DNA of 64,000 nt from AWTP1-13 sp035258605 (GTDB lineage Bacteria > Pseudomonadota > Alphaproteobacteria > Rhizobiales > Hyphomicrobiaceae). The stretch spans positions 1-64,000 of the forward strand of contig DATFXD010000046.1 of the NCBI GenBank assembly GCA_035258605.1, given 5' to 3'. Position 1 is the stretch's first letter; every line of letters starts with the position of its first letter. Made by a program: the position numbers and the translations under genes. The notes under the pieces were generated by a model. That model was not told the origin of the DNA. It worked only from the letters and a program-made list of their open reading frames with translations, and did not search any database. Shown piece after piece: positions 33,575-42,683 of the stretch.

Positions 33575-34819
33575 TCAACTCGGGCGCTCACCAGCAATCA
33601 AGGCCGCCAGGCGCGCGATGCCGGCGTCGATGTCCGCCTCGGTCGCGAGCGAATAGCTGAGCCGCAGCGTGTTGTGGCCGCTGCGATCGAAGTAGAAGGC
33701 GGCACCGGGGACGAAGGCCACGCCGGCGTCTGCGACCGCTTGCGGCAACAGTTGGCCGGCGTCCCGACCGGCGGGCAGCCGCAGCCACACGAACAGCCCG
33801 CCCTGGGGCTCGCTCCACTGGCAGCCGCTGGGCATGTGACGAGCCAACGCCGCCAGCATGGCATCGCGGCGCCGGCGATAGTGGCTGCGGGCCGCGGCGA
33901 CCTGCCGGTCGAACACGGTCTCGGCCAGGTGATGCATCACCATCTGATTGACGGTGGCGCTGTTGAGATCGGACGCCTGCTTGATCAACACCAGCCGCCG
34001 GATCAGCGGCCGCGGACCAACGATCCAGCCAACCCTGAGACCCGGCGACAAGGTCTTGGAGAAGGTGCCGCAATAAATGGTGCGCACCGCCTCGATACTG
34101 CCGCAGCGCGCCAGGTCGAGGGCCAGGATCGCGGGCACCGGCGCGGCCTCGAAGTTCAAGGCGCTGTAGGCGCTATCTTCGAGGATCGCCATGTCGAGCT
34201 CGGCGGCGAGATCGAGCAGGCGGAGACGAGCCGACTGAGACAACGTCTCGCCGGTCGGATTGGCAAAATCCGGGACCACGTAGGCAAACTTGACGGCCCC
34301 GCCCGCCGCCGCGGCGGCGGTGCGATAGGACTGCGGCGTGCGGTTACCGTGCTCCGGCCGCAGCTCATCGTAGCGCGGCTCGTAGGCGGCAAAGGCCTGC
34401 AGCGCGCCGAGGTAGGTGGGCATGGTCACCAGCGCGGTATCGCCCGGAGACAGCAGCAAGCGGGCGAGGAATTCCAAGGCCTGCTGCGAACCACAGGTGA
34501 TGATGACATTGTCGGTCTCGCAGGCAACGCCGAGGCGGGCCATGTAGCCGACGATCCATTGCCGCAGGGGCAAGTAGCCCTCGCTCACGGAGTACTGCAG
34601 GCTGGCGCCCGCGGCGGCGGGATCTGAGAGCACGCGCTGGTAGGCAGCCGCCACCTCGCCCACCGGAAACAGCGCGGGGTCGGGAATGCCGCCGGCAAAG
34701 GAGATGATATTGGGGCGGTCCAGGAGCTTCAGGAGTTCGCGGATCTCAGAGCCGACCATGCGCTGGGCCCGCCGCGCATACCGCCCCTCCCACCCCGCCG
34801 CTGACCCGCCGATCGTCAT
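33575..34819 (-). CDS. PLP-dependent aminotransferase, class I/II (LysN / 2-aminoadipate type)
   Basis: 414 aa, fold-type I. The Schiff-base lysine is Lys255 in GTFSKTLSPGLRVGWIVGP. The N-terminus MVGSEIRELLKLLDRPNIISFAGGIPDPALFP is the hallmark of the LysN/MocR-core aminotransferases (2-aminoadipate, aromatic or valine transaminases). No GntR DNA-binding domain is present. The ATG at 34819 has an AAGGA site nine bases away on the minus strand. It transfers an amino group between an amino acid and a 2-oxoacid. Substrate choice is not visible. Confidence 0.9.
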   Translation of the reverse strand: MTIGGSAAGWEGRYARRAQRMVGSEIRELLKLLDRPNIISFAGGIPDPALFPVGEVAAAYQRVLSDPAAAGASLQYSVSEGYLPLRQWIVGYMARLGVACETDNVIITCGSQQALEFLARLLLSPGDTALVTMPTYLGALQAFAAYEPRYDELRPEHGNRTPQSYRTAAAAAGGAVKFAYVVPDFANPTGETLSQSARLRLLDLAAELDMAILEDSAYSALNFEAAPVPAILALDLARCGSIEAVRTIYCGTFSKTLSPGLRVGWIVGPRPLIRRLVLIKQASDLNSATVNQMVMHHLAETVFDRQVAAARSHYRRRRDAMLAALARHMPSGCQWSEPQGGLFVWLRLPAGRDAGQLLPQAVADAGVAFVPGAAFYFDRSGHNTLRLSYSLATEADIDAGIARLAALIAGERPS

Positions 34820-35086
34820 CGCCGTAATCCTTGCAAAAACCCATTGCCCCACGGGCGCTGGGTCGCACCCGCCCCGGACATGCCAATTATGGCAGCAATG
34901 CTGACCTATTTGCAAGGTGGCGTAGGCTCAAGCGGCCCCCGCGGCGGGCTTTGAGCCGCTCGGCGCCGCCGCGGCGGCGGCCGGAGCAGCCACCAGCAGT
35001 GGTCCCGGCCCTTGCTTTGTGGGGTGCTGCGGCGGCGCCGGTGCCTTGCCAGCGGTCTTGGCACCAAGGCCTCGGCCTCGAACCCG

Positions 35087-36367
35087 TCAGCGCCCGAGGA
35101 TGCCGAATTCGGAAAACGGCAGGAAGGCCACAAGGTCGCCCGGCTTCACCTCGGCCACGTCCTCGGGGACTTCGATCAGCCCGTCGGCGGCGCGCAATCC
35201 CGAAATGAGGCCGGAGCCGTCGCGGGGAAATTTGGCAACCGTCAGCCCGTCGCGGCCCGAGACCAGGTGACCGCGCCAAAACTCACGACGGCCGCGCTTG
35301 CGATTGGGGACGGCAAAGCCGGCGGGCAGCCGAAAGCGCTGCGGCTCGGGCCACCGCCCGCCGCCCAGGCGGCGCAGCATCGGCCACACATAAAGCAGGA
35401 AGCACACGAACACGGCCACCGGATTGCCGGGCAGTCCGACGACGACGCAATCGCCGATTTGACCGAAGGTCATGGGCCGTCCGGGTTTGATGGCGAGCTG
35501 CCAGAGGTGGCGCTTGCCGAGATCATCGAGCGCCGCCACCATATGGTCCTCCTCGCCGCGGCTGGCTCCGCCCGAGGCGATGATGACGTTGGCCCGCTTG
35601 GCGGCGTCGGCGAGCCGGCGCCGCACCACTGCGGCATCGTCGGGCATGATGCCGAGATCGGCGGTATCGGCGCCGGTGGCGGCGATGAGACCACTGAGCA
35701 TCGGCGAGTTGGCGTCGTAGACCTGACCCGGCTGCAAGCCCGCACCTGGCCGCACGATCTCATCACCACTGGCCAGGATGGCGACCCGCAGCGGCGCGTA
35801 GCAGTCAACCTCGGTGCGCCCCAGCGAGGCCAGCGCCGCCAGCTCTTGCGGTCTCAGCACCGATCCGGCAGTAAGCACCGTTTCGCCGGCTTTGATGTCC
35901 TCGCCGGCGTTGCGCACATTGGCCTTGGCTTTGAGCCCGCTCGGAATGGTGACGAAGGTGCGGCCGTCCGCGCCGTGGCGGGTGACGTCCTCCTGCATCG
36001 CCACGGTGTCGTGACCGGTTGGCATTACGGCGCCGGTAAAGACCCGCACGGCGGTGGCGGTGCCGGCCGCCGCCGGGTGCGGGTGACCAGCGGCCGCCCG
36101 CCCCACCAGCTCAAGCGTCGTTGCCGCGTCCGGGTGCGCATCGGCAGCGGCAAACGAATAGCCATCGACGGCGGCGTTGCGGTCGGCGGGCACGTCCTGC
36201 CCGGCAACGACGTCGGCGGCCAGGATCCGGTTCAAGGCCGCCGGGAGCGCCACCGAAGCTGCGCCCACGACTGGGTGGACGCGCGCGCGCAGGATCGCCA
36301 GCGCCTCGTCGTGGCGCATGCGGTCCCGGTCGCTGAGGAAACAGTCGTCGAGGAGCTTCCGGTCCAT
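35087..36367 (-). CDS. moeA: Molybdopterin molybdenumtransferase
   Basis: 426 aa enzyme that inserts molybdate into adenylylated molybdopterin to make active Moco. The pattern is complete: AALNRILAADVVAGQDVPADRNAAVDGYSF, the MoCF_biosynth domain VAILASGDEIVRPGAGLQPGQVYDANS, and ASGGASRGEEDHMVAALDDLGKRHLWQLAIKPGRPMTFG. The VGLPGNPVAVFVCF block and a C-terminal domain IV complete it. It stands apart from other moa genes, convergent or spaced from its neighbours. A MoeA paralogue elsewhere is possible. The start is ATG 36367 with no strong ribosome site. Confidence 0.94.
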   Translation of the reverse strand: MDRKLLDDCFLSDRDRMRHDEALAILRARVHPVVGAASVALPAALNRILAADVVAGQDVPADRNAAVDGYSFAAADAHPDAATTLELVGRAAAGHPHPAAAGTATAVRVFTGAVMPTGHDTVAMQEDVTRHGADGRTFVTIPSGLKAKANVRNAGEDIKAGETVLTAGSVLRPQELAALASLGRTEVDCYAPLRVAILASGDEIVRPGAGLQPGQVYDANSPMLSGLIAATGADTADLGIMPDDAAVVRRRLADAAKRANVIIASGGASRGEEDHMVAALDDLGKRHLWQLAIKPGRPMTFGQIGDCVVVGLPGNPVAVFVCFLLYVWPMLRRLGGGRWPEPQRFRLPAGFAVPNRKRGRREFWRGHLVSGRDGLTVAKFPRDGSGLISGLRAADGLIEVPEDVAEVKPGDLVAFLPFSEFGILGR

Positions 36368-36457
36368 ATCTTCGTCCCGCCGGCGTCGAGGCTCGAGCCA
36401 TCAAGGCGGAGCCCGCAATCTAGCGAAAAACCCGATCCCAAGCCATGTCGGGGAGGC

Positions 36458-37927
36458 TCAAAGGATCAACCCCGGCTCGCTGTCGTCGTCGAGTGGCCAG
36501 ATTGGGCGTGTCACCTTGCGATAGGGCACACGACGATAGTCGCGCGACAGGGGCGCATCGCTATCGACGTAGAGCACCTTCTTGGCGATCGGCCCAAACG
36601 CCGCCATGAAATGGTTGGTGGATTTCAACACCAGCAGCTGCTTTTGCGTCGGATCGATGCCGAGGTTGCCGAACAGCTCCAGACCCAAGGCCTGGGTGCG
36701 ATTGCTGATCAGCACGACGTCGACGCCGCCGACCCGAACCGCGGCACAGTCGCCGAGCGGAACCTTGGTCGGACCGAAGCTCTGCCAGCAATTCCGAGCC
36801 AGCCCGATCACGCGCACCTGACCATCGAAGGGCTGTCCCGAGGCCGGTCCGGTCTTGCCCCCGAGGCGCAAGGCAAAGCTGCTGCCCTCACCGGCGTCGA
36901 AGCACAGCCTGACCGCCACCGGATCCCAGATCGGCGCGATGGCGGCGGCTTTGACGTCGTTGGCTACCAGGGCGCGCAGCACGTCAGTGTTGTCGGATGG
37001 CGCCCCGCCGCCGGCGTTGTCGGCCGGCTCGGCGATCACCACCGGGGCGGCATTGCTGGCGAGCGCGACGCCGATCGCGGCCTCGACGTCGAGGTATTCC
37101 GGCATGGTCTTGCCGCGCATGGCCACCAGTTCCTCACCAAGCGTGGTAGCCACCGCGTCGGCCTTCGCCTTGTCGGCATCGGCGATCACCAGCACGCGGC
37201 TCGACAGCTCCGGCACGTCGGCGTAGGGGAAGCCGTGGACAATCGAGATCGACAGGATGCCGTCCTTGCCCTCCATCGCCTTGATCTTGTCGACGAAGCC
37301 GCGCATCAGCGGCAAGGTGGTGGGATAGCTTTGGATCTGCCGGCAATCGTAGACCGACATCACCGGTTTGATCTTGCCGCGTAGGGTCGCCAGCACCAGA
37401 TCGAGCAGGTCCTCGGCACGTTCGACCACGTCGGTGTGCGGGAACTCTTTATAGAGGACGATGATGTCGGAAGCCGCCACCCGCTTGCGCGTCAGATGGC
37501 AGTGGGGATCGAGTTCGATGCCGATCACGCAGCGCTCGCCGACAAGCTCGCGCACGCGGGCCAGGATGTCGCCCTCGACGTCATCATAGCCGAAGGCCAC
37601 CATGGCGCCATGCAGACCGAGCAGCACGCCATCCACCGGCAGCGCTGCCCGGAGCTGCCCCAGGATCTCATCGCGCATGGTTTCATAGTCGCGGCGGTTG
37701 GTGACGCCCGCCGGACTGGCCGCAAAGCAGCTGCCTTCGATCAGCTGGAAGCCGTCGCCGGCCGCCCGCCGACGCGCCACGAACAGCGGCGCTGTGCACA
37801 TGCGGGCGGCGTCCTCGGGATGTTCCCCCGGGCGCAGGAACACGCTCTCCTGGTAGGAGGCGAGGCTGGTCGGCAGCGGCGAGAAGGTATTGGTCTCGGT
37901 CGCCAAGGTGGCGGTAAAGAGGCGCAT
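36458..37927 (-). CDS. M81 family metallopeptidase (MlrC-like)
   Basis: 489 aa, the usual length for the microcystinase C family. MRLFTATLATETNTFSPLPT and FAASPAGVTNRRDYETMRDEIL open the N-terminal domain. ELDPHCHLT carries the probable zinc-binding His residues, then VLYKEFPHTD. GGGAPSDNTDVLRALVANDV and STNHFMAAFGPIAKKVLYVDSDAPLSRDYRRVPY are typical late blocks. The start is ATG 37927. Outside cyanotoxin degraders these proteins are linked to peptide or small-amide turnover. Microcystin degradation is not implied. It is adjacent to moeA (90-base gap) on the same strand. Confidence 0.9.
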   Translation of the reverse strand: MRLFTATLATETNTFSPLPTSLASYQESVFLRPGEHPEDAARMCTAPLFVARRRAAGDGFQLIEGSCFAASPAGVTNRRDYETMRDEILGQLRAALPVDGVLLGLHGAMVAFGYDDVEGDILARVRELVGERCVIGIELDPHCHLTRKRVAASDIIVLYKEFPHTDVVERAEDLLDLVLATLRGKIKPVMSVYDCRQIQSYPTTLPLMRGFVDKIKAMEGKDGILSISIVHGFPYADVPELSSRVLVIADADKAKADAVATTLGEELVAMRGKTMPEYLDVEAAIGVALASNAAPVVIAEPADNAGGGAPSDNTDVLRALVANDVKAAAIAPIWDPVAVRLCFDAGEGSSFALRLGGKTGPASGQPFDGQVRVIGLARNCWQSFGPTKVPLGDCAAVRVGGVDVVLISNRTQALGLELFGNLGIDPTQKQLLVLKSTNHFMAAFGPIAKKVLYVDSDAPLSRDYRRVPYRKVTRPIWPLDDDSEPGLIL

Positions 37928-38146
37928 GTCTTTGCTCTCACCGGGATCGAGGGTCGCAGCCCCCAAAGCGAGCGCGGCGAACCGGCTCGGGCCGCACCCC
38001 TTGCTGGCCCAAGACCACGCCAGCCGTCAAGGGCGCGCGCGCTCGGCCGTGCGGCCCCGTGGCCCGCACCGCCTTTTCATCGCGGTTGCGGCCCAGGACT
38101 GCTAAAACCTCGCCAACCGATTGAGCCCGCGCGCGCGCCCCACGTT

Positions 38147-40501
38147 ATGAGCAGCCCACCCACGCCGACCTCCCCGCCAGCCGGCATGGCGAAGGCCGAT
38201 GCCATCCGCCGGGCGATGGCGCTGCATCGCAGCGGTCGATTCGATGCCGCGGCCAAGATCTATCGCGCCGTGCTCGCCGCCGCTCCCGACGATGTTGATG
38301 CCTTGCATCTCCTTGGGGTGCTGCTCAGCGCGCAACAGCAATCGAGCGCCGGCATCGAGCTGATCCGCCGGGCGCTGGCGCTCGCGCCAAATTTTGCCAG
38401 CGCACACAATAACTTGGGCACGGCATTGCTGGCCGAGACGCGCGCCGAGGAGGCGCTCGTCGCGTTCCAGCGTGCGATCGACCTCAAGCCCGACTTCGCC
38501 GAGGCGCACAGCAATCGCGGCAACGCGCTGGCGCAATTGGACCGCCTCGAGGCGGCGGTCGACAGCCACCGGCACGCCATTGCGCACCAGCCTGATTACG
38601 CCGAGGCCCACAACAATCTGGGCAATGCCTTGATCGCGCTGGGGCGCTGGACGGAGGCCATCGAAGCCTGCCGCCACGCCGTCAAGATCCGGCCGACCTA
38701 CGCCAAGGCCCACAACAATCTTGCCGTGGCGCTCGGCAAATTGCACCACTACGACGCGGCCTGCGAAAGCTTTCGCCGGGCGCTTGCCGCCAGCCCGGAT
38801 TTTGTCGACGCCCATCGCGGTCTTGCCGAGATGCTGATGGCGACCGACCGGCACCAGGAGGCGATCGCGGCGCTCGAGCGGGTGGTGGCGCTCCGCCCTG
38901 AGATGGCGGAGGCCCACAACAGCCTCGGCCGCGCGCTGAGCGCCCTTGAGCGCACCGCTGCCGCCGCCGCCAGTTATCGCCGCGCCATCGCTTTGGAGCC
39001 CGACCACGGCCCGGCGCACCACAATTTGGGCAACGCCCTGCTGGCCGCCGGCAGTCTCGATCAGGCCGCCGCCAGCTACCACCGCGCCGCCGAGCTGATG
39101 CCAGAGGACTGTCATGCGCTGCTGCACTATGTGCAGGTGGCAAATGCGATGTGTGCCTGGGACAGCGCCGCGCCAGCGGTCGAGGAAACGCTAGAGCGGC
39201 TGCGGCTTGGACGCTGCAACGGCCCGCCGCTGCCGCTGCTCGGCGTGAGCGACGATCCCGACCTCAACCTCAAGGCCGCGCACGCCTTTGTCGAGGCCAC
39301 CATCGGCCGCGACCACGCTCCGCTGTGGCAGGGCGAAGCCTACCAACACGCCCGCATCCGCCTCGCCTATTTTTCCTGCCATCTGCGCGAACATCCGGCG
39401 GCGCGGCTGATCGTTGATCTGATCGAACGCCACGATCGGTCGCAATTTGAGGTCATTGCGGTGTCCTCCGGGCCCGACGACAGCAGCCAGCTGCGCCGCC
39501 GCATCGCCGCCGGCTGCGATCAGTTCGTCGATGTCGAGGCGCTCTCCGACCTTGCCATTGCCCAGCGCCTGCGCGCGCTCGAAGTCGATATCGTCATCGA
39601 TCTCGATGGCCACACCGAAGGCAGCCGCAGCCGGGCGCTGGCCTGGCGGCCGGCGCCCGCGCAGGTCGCCTACCTCGGCTATCCGGCAAGCCTGGCGGCG
39701 CCCTACATCGATTATGCCATCGTCGACCACGTGCTGGTGCCGGACCGGCATCGGTCCGGTTACAGCGAACACTTGGTCTACCTGCCCGACAGCTTCCTGC
39801 CCAGCGACGGCCAGCGTTGGTCGCCACCACGACCGCGAGCGCGATCGGCGCATGGGCTGCCCGAGGCCGGCGTGGTGTTGTGCTGCTTCAATGGTGCGCA
39901 CAAGATCACGGCACCCGTGTTCGACATCTGGATGCGGCTGCTGCAGGCGGTGCCGGGCAGCGTCCTGTGGCTGATGGCCGACAATCGCTGGGCGGAGGCC
40001 AACCTCAAAAGCGCCGCGGGCCAGCAGGGCGTCGACCCGCAGCGCCTCAGGTTTGCTCCGCCAGCGGCGCATCGCGACGGTCTCGGCCGCCTGCCGGCCG
40101 CCGACCTCTGTCTCGACACCTTCCCCTATAACGGCGGCGCCACCAGCAACGATGCGCTGTGGTGCGGGCTGCCCCTCATCACCTGCTGCGGCCGTGGCTT
40201 TGCCTCGCGCATGGGGGCTAGCCTGCTCGGCGCCATCGGCATGCCCGAACTGGTGACCACCTCGCTTGCCGAGTACGAGGCGCTCGCCCTTGAGCTGGCG
40301 CGGGCACCCGAGCGGCTGGCGCAGCTCAGCGGTGCGCTGGTTGCCAACAAGGTGCACTTACCACTGTTTGACGGTGAGCGATTTCGCCAGCACCTTGAGG
40401 CCGCTTATAGCGAAATGTCGCGCGCCAGCCGGGCCGGCGAGCCGCCGTCGTCGTTTGCCATCGAGCCGGCGTCCTCATCGGCGCCCGTAACGCCGCCTTG
40501 A
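38147..40501 (+). CDS. TPR-repeat O-linked GlcNAc transferase (SPINDLY/OGT family)
   Basis: 784 aa. Nine clear 34-residue TPR units run from about residue 15 to 325, with a tenth degenerate one. A GT41 catalytic region follows (about 410-760): RIRLAYFSCHLREHP, VDIVIDLDGHTEG, VAYLGYPASLAAPYIDYAIVDHVLVPDRH, and LDTFPYNGGATSNDALWCGLPLITCCGRGFASRMGASLL, the nucleotide-sugar signature. The DGHT motif is the OGT SPF-type hallmark. The start is ATG 38147. The reading frame remains open upstream into the M81 antisense region but has no coding character there. It probably glycosylates cytoplasmic or envelope proteins. The acceptor and donor are unknown. Confidence 0.92.
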   Translation: MSSPPTPTSPPAGMAKADAIRRAMALHRSGRFDAAAKIYRAVLAAAPDDVDALHLLGVLLSAQQQSSAGIELIRRALALAPNFASAHNNLGTALLAETRAEEALVAFQRAIDLKPDFAEAHSNRGNALAQLDRLEAAVDSHRHAIAHQPDYAEAHNNLGNALIALGRWTEAIEACRHAVKIRPTYAKAHNNLAVALGKLHHYDAACESFRRALAASPDFVDAHRGLAEMLMATDRHQEAIAALERVVALRPEMAEAHNSLGRALSALERTAAAAASYRRAIALEPDHGPAHHNLGNALLAAGSLDQAAASYHRAAELMPEDCHALLHYVQVANAMCAWDSAAPAVEETLERLRLGRCNGPPLPLLGVSDDPDLNLKAAHAFVEATIGRDHAPLWQGEAYQHARIRLAYFSCHLREHPAARLIVDLIERHDRSQFEVIAVSSGPDDSSQLRRRIAAGCDQFVDVEALSDLAIAQRLRALEVDIVIDLDGHTEGSRSRALAWRPAPAQVAYLGYPASLAAPYIDYAIVDHVLVPDRHRSGYSEHLVYLPDSFLPSDGQRWSPPRPRARSAHGLPEAGVVLCCFNGAHKITAPVFDIWMRLLQAVPGSVLWLMADNRWAEANLKSAAGQQGVDPQRLRFAPPAAHRDGLGRLPAADLCLDTFPYNGGATSNDALWCGLPLITCCGRGFASRMGASLLGAIGMPELVTTSLAEYEALALELARAPERLAQLSGALVANKVHLPLFDGERFRQHLEAAYSEMSRASRAGEPPSSFAIEPASSSAPVTPP

Positions 40502-40559
40502 GCCGCTGCCAGCCGTTGGCCAACTGGGCCAACGAATAAGAACCGGAGCCACCAGCCCC

Positions 40560-42278
40560 ATGTCGAGAAAGATCCGCGGCGCCGATATCGTCGTTCGCGC
40601 CCTCGAGCGCGCGGGCTGCACCTGCGTCTTCACGCTCTCCGGCAACCATATCATGCCGATTTTTGACGCCGCGTTCGGGTCGGGCCTGCGCTTGGTGCAC
40701 GTCCGGCACGAGGCCGCCGCCGTGCATATGGCCGATGCCTGGGGCCGGCTCACCGGCCAATGCGGCATCGCTCTGGTCAGTGGCGGCGCCGCTCACGCCA
40801 ATGCGGTGGCGGCGCTCACCACCGCCGCGGCCGCCGAATCCCCGGTGCTGCTGTTGTCGGGGCATGCCGGCCACCACGAACTCGGCCGTGGCGCGTTCCA
40901 GGAGCTGCGCCAGGTCGAGATGGCAGCACCCGTGAGCAAAGCCGCCTGGATGGCGCGCACCACCCAAGCCCTGGCCGGCGACATCGCGCACGCCATCACC
41001 ACGGCACGGTCAGGACGACCGGGGCCGGTGCATGTGAGCCTTCCCTTTGATCTCCTCACCGCCGAGACCGAGATCGGCCCCGATCTGATCCCGGACGCCC
41101 AGGCGTTTTGCCCACGCGCCCAGCGCCTGGCGCCGACGGCGGCCGATCAGGTGCTCGCCCGTGTGCGCCAGGCCAAGCGCCCGCTCTTTATCGGCGGGCC
41201 GCGGCTGTGTCACGGCACCGGCCCGGCGCTGCTCAGCGCGCTCCGGCTGGCGACGGGCGTGCCAGCGATCGGCCTGGAAAGCCCACGTGGCGTCAACGAT
41301 CCGAGCCTTGGGCTGTTGGCCGAGGTGCTGAGCCGGGCCGATCTGATCGTGCTGTTGGGCAAGGCCCTCGACTTCACCTTGGGCTTTGCCGAGGCGCCGT
41401 TCGTGGACCCGGCCGCCGGCTTTATCGGCATCGATCCCGACGCTGCCCTGCTGGCCCGGCTGGCCCAGGACAAGGGCGAGCGGCTGCAGCTGTCGACCGT
41501 GGCCGACCCCGGCGACGCCGCCGAGACCCTAACCGCCCGCGCCCAAAGACCGGCATCGCCGGCGGCCGGGCCCAGTGAGGGGGCAAGTGAGGGCGCCAGT
41601 GACAGGGCCAGTGAGGGGGCCAGCGAGGGGGCCAGCGAGGGGGCGAGTGATTGGGCCAGTGAGGTCGACGCGGCGCTCGCCTATCGCCCCGCCACCTGGA
41701 GCAGCGCGGCATCGGCCAGCCCCGGCGCGCTACACCCGCTGCAGCTCTGCCGGGCGATCGCGCCCCGCCTGGCGGCCAGCGACGCGGCGGTCTTGATCTG
41801 TGACGGTGGCGAGATCGGTCAGTGGCCGCAGGCCGCGCTGGCCCCGCGGCGGCGGCTGATCAACGGTGTTGCCGGCGCCATCGGCGCGGCGATCCCGTTT
41901 GCAATCGCGGCCCGCGTTGCCGAGCCCAAGGCGCCCATCATCGCCGTCATGGGCGACGGCAGCTTCGGATTCCATATGGCGGAAATCGACACCGCCGTGC
42001 GCTATGGCCTGCCGTTCGTGGCTGTGGTCGGCAACGATGCCAGCTGGAATGCCGAACAGCAGATCCAGCTTCGTGACTACGGGCGCCAGCGCGTGCACGG
42101 CTTGGGGCTATTGCCCACCCGCTACGATCTGGTGGCGACCGCGCTCGGCGGTCATGGCGAGCTCGTGACCGAGGCCGAGGCGCTCGCCGGCGCCCTGGCG
42201 CGGGCGCTGGCGAGCGGCAAACCCGCCTGCGTCAATGTCATGATCGAGGGCGTGCCGGCGCCCCGCTACCAGCGCTAA
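40560..42278 (+). CDS. Thiamine-diphosphate enzyme (acetolactate synthase / oxalyl-CoA decarboxylase-like)
   Basis: 572 aa ThDP enzyme. The N-terminal PYR domain has VRHEAAAVHMADAWGRLTG with the catalytic glutamate and GGAAHANAVAALTTAAAAESPVLLLSG. The central domain is followed by a linker of eight SEGA-like tetrads, and the C-terminal PP domain has GDG at 465-467 and then the expected Asn in VVGNDASWNAEQQIQ. The ATG at 40560 follows the OGT gene by 58 bases. Acetolactate synthase, benzoylformate decarboxylase and sulfoacetaldehyde-type lyases share this pattern, so the reaction is open. The repeat linker is unusual for the family. Confidence 0.86.
   Translation: MSRKIRGADIVVRALERAGCTCVFTLSGNHIMPIFDAAFGSGLRLVHVRHEAAAVHMADAWGRLTGQCGIALVSGGAAHANAVAALTTAAAAESPVLLLSGHAGHHELGRGAFQELRQVEMAAPVSKAAWMARTTQALAGDIAHAITTARSGRPGPVHVSLPFDLLTAETEIGPDLIPDAQAFCPRAQRLAPTAADQVLARVRQAKRPLFIGGPRLCHGTGPALLSALRLATGVPAIGLESPRGVNDPSLGLLAEVLSRADLIVLLGKALDFTLGFAEAPFVDPAAGFIGIDPDAALLARLAQDKGERLQLSTVADPGDAAETLTARAQRPASPAAGPSEGASEGASDRASEGASEGASEGASDWASEVDAALAYRPATWSSAASASPGALHPLQLCRAIAPRLAASDAAVLICDGGEIGQWPQAALAPRRRLINGVAGAIGAAIPFAIAARVAEPKAPIIAVMGDGSFGFHMAEIDTAVRYGLPFVAVVGNDASWNAEQQIQLRDYGRQRVHGLGLLPTRYDLVATALGGHGELVTEAEALAGALARALASGKPACVNVMIEGVPAPRYQR
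41574..41669 (+). repeat. 12-bp in-frame tandem repeat inside a ThDP enzyme gene
   Basis: Eight consecutive 12-base units of consensus AGTGAGGGGGCC encode Ser-Glu-Gly-Ala tetrads. Units 3, 7 and 8 are degenerate (SDRA, SDWA, SEVD). The array sits in the linker before the C-terminal ThDP domain. Because each unit is a multiple of three, gain or loss of units would not break the frame. Confidence 0.9.
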
Positions 42279-42403
42279 CGCTGGGGCTGCACGACCCATC
42301 CGGACGCTCCCCGGTGGCTGCTGGCGCAGCCGGCGAACCCCCTTGAGCTCAGCGACAACCGGCCTATATCAGGGGTGATCGGGGCCTATCCAATGAGGCC
42401 AAC

Positions 42404-42658
42404 ATGCGAGCATTGACCATCCTTGCCACCGGCGCCGCCATCCTATTCGCCGGCGCCGCCGCGGCCCAGCCCGTGAACCAGGCGCAGCGGTTTCAGGACC
42501 GGTCTCCGCCCAGGCCGCCGGTGATCATCGACCGCCGGTCGCCGCTGCCGACGCCGCCGGAGCGTCAGGTTAATCCACCGCGCACCTTCCAGGATATCTC
42601 GCCGCCGATGCAGTCGCCGACGCCACTGTCACCGATGGCGCCGCGCGTCGGCGGTTAA
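42404..42658 (+). CDS. Small secreted proline-rich protein
   Basis: 84 aa. A clean Sec signal peptide (MRALTILATGAAILFAGAAAAQ, cleavage after AAA) is followed by a mature part rich in proline, arginine and serine (DRSPPRPPVIIDRRSPLPTPPERQVNPPRTF). GAGG before ATG 42404 fits a ribosome site. No domain is recognised. It sits between a ThDP enzyme (plus) and the lpd stop (minus), 25 bases away. It may be a periplasmic or envelope protein. Confidence 0.6.
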   Translation: MRALTILATGAAILFAGAAAAQPVNQAQRFQDRSPPRPPVIIDRRSPLPTPPERQVNPPRTFQDISPPMQSPTPLSPMAPRVGG

Positions 42659-42683
42659 GGGGCGGCCAAGTTCCGCTGCCGGC

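Noticed and set aside
37436..38146. N-terminal extension of the OGT-type glycosyltransferase into the M81 region
   Set aside because: The extension reads antisense to M81 and lacks TPR or other motifs. ATG 38147 begins the protein just before the TPR array.
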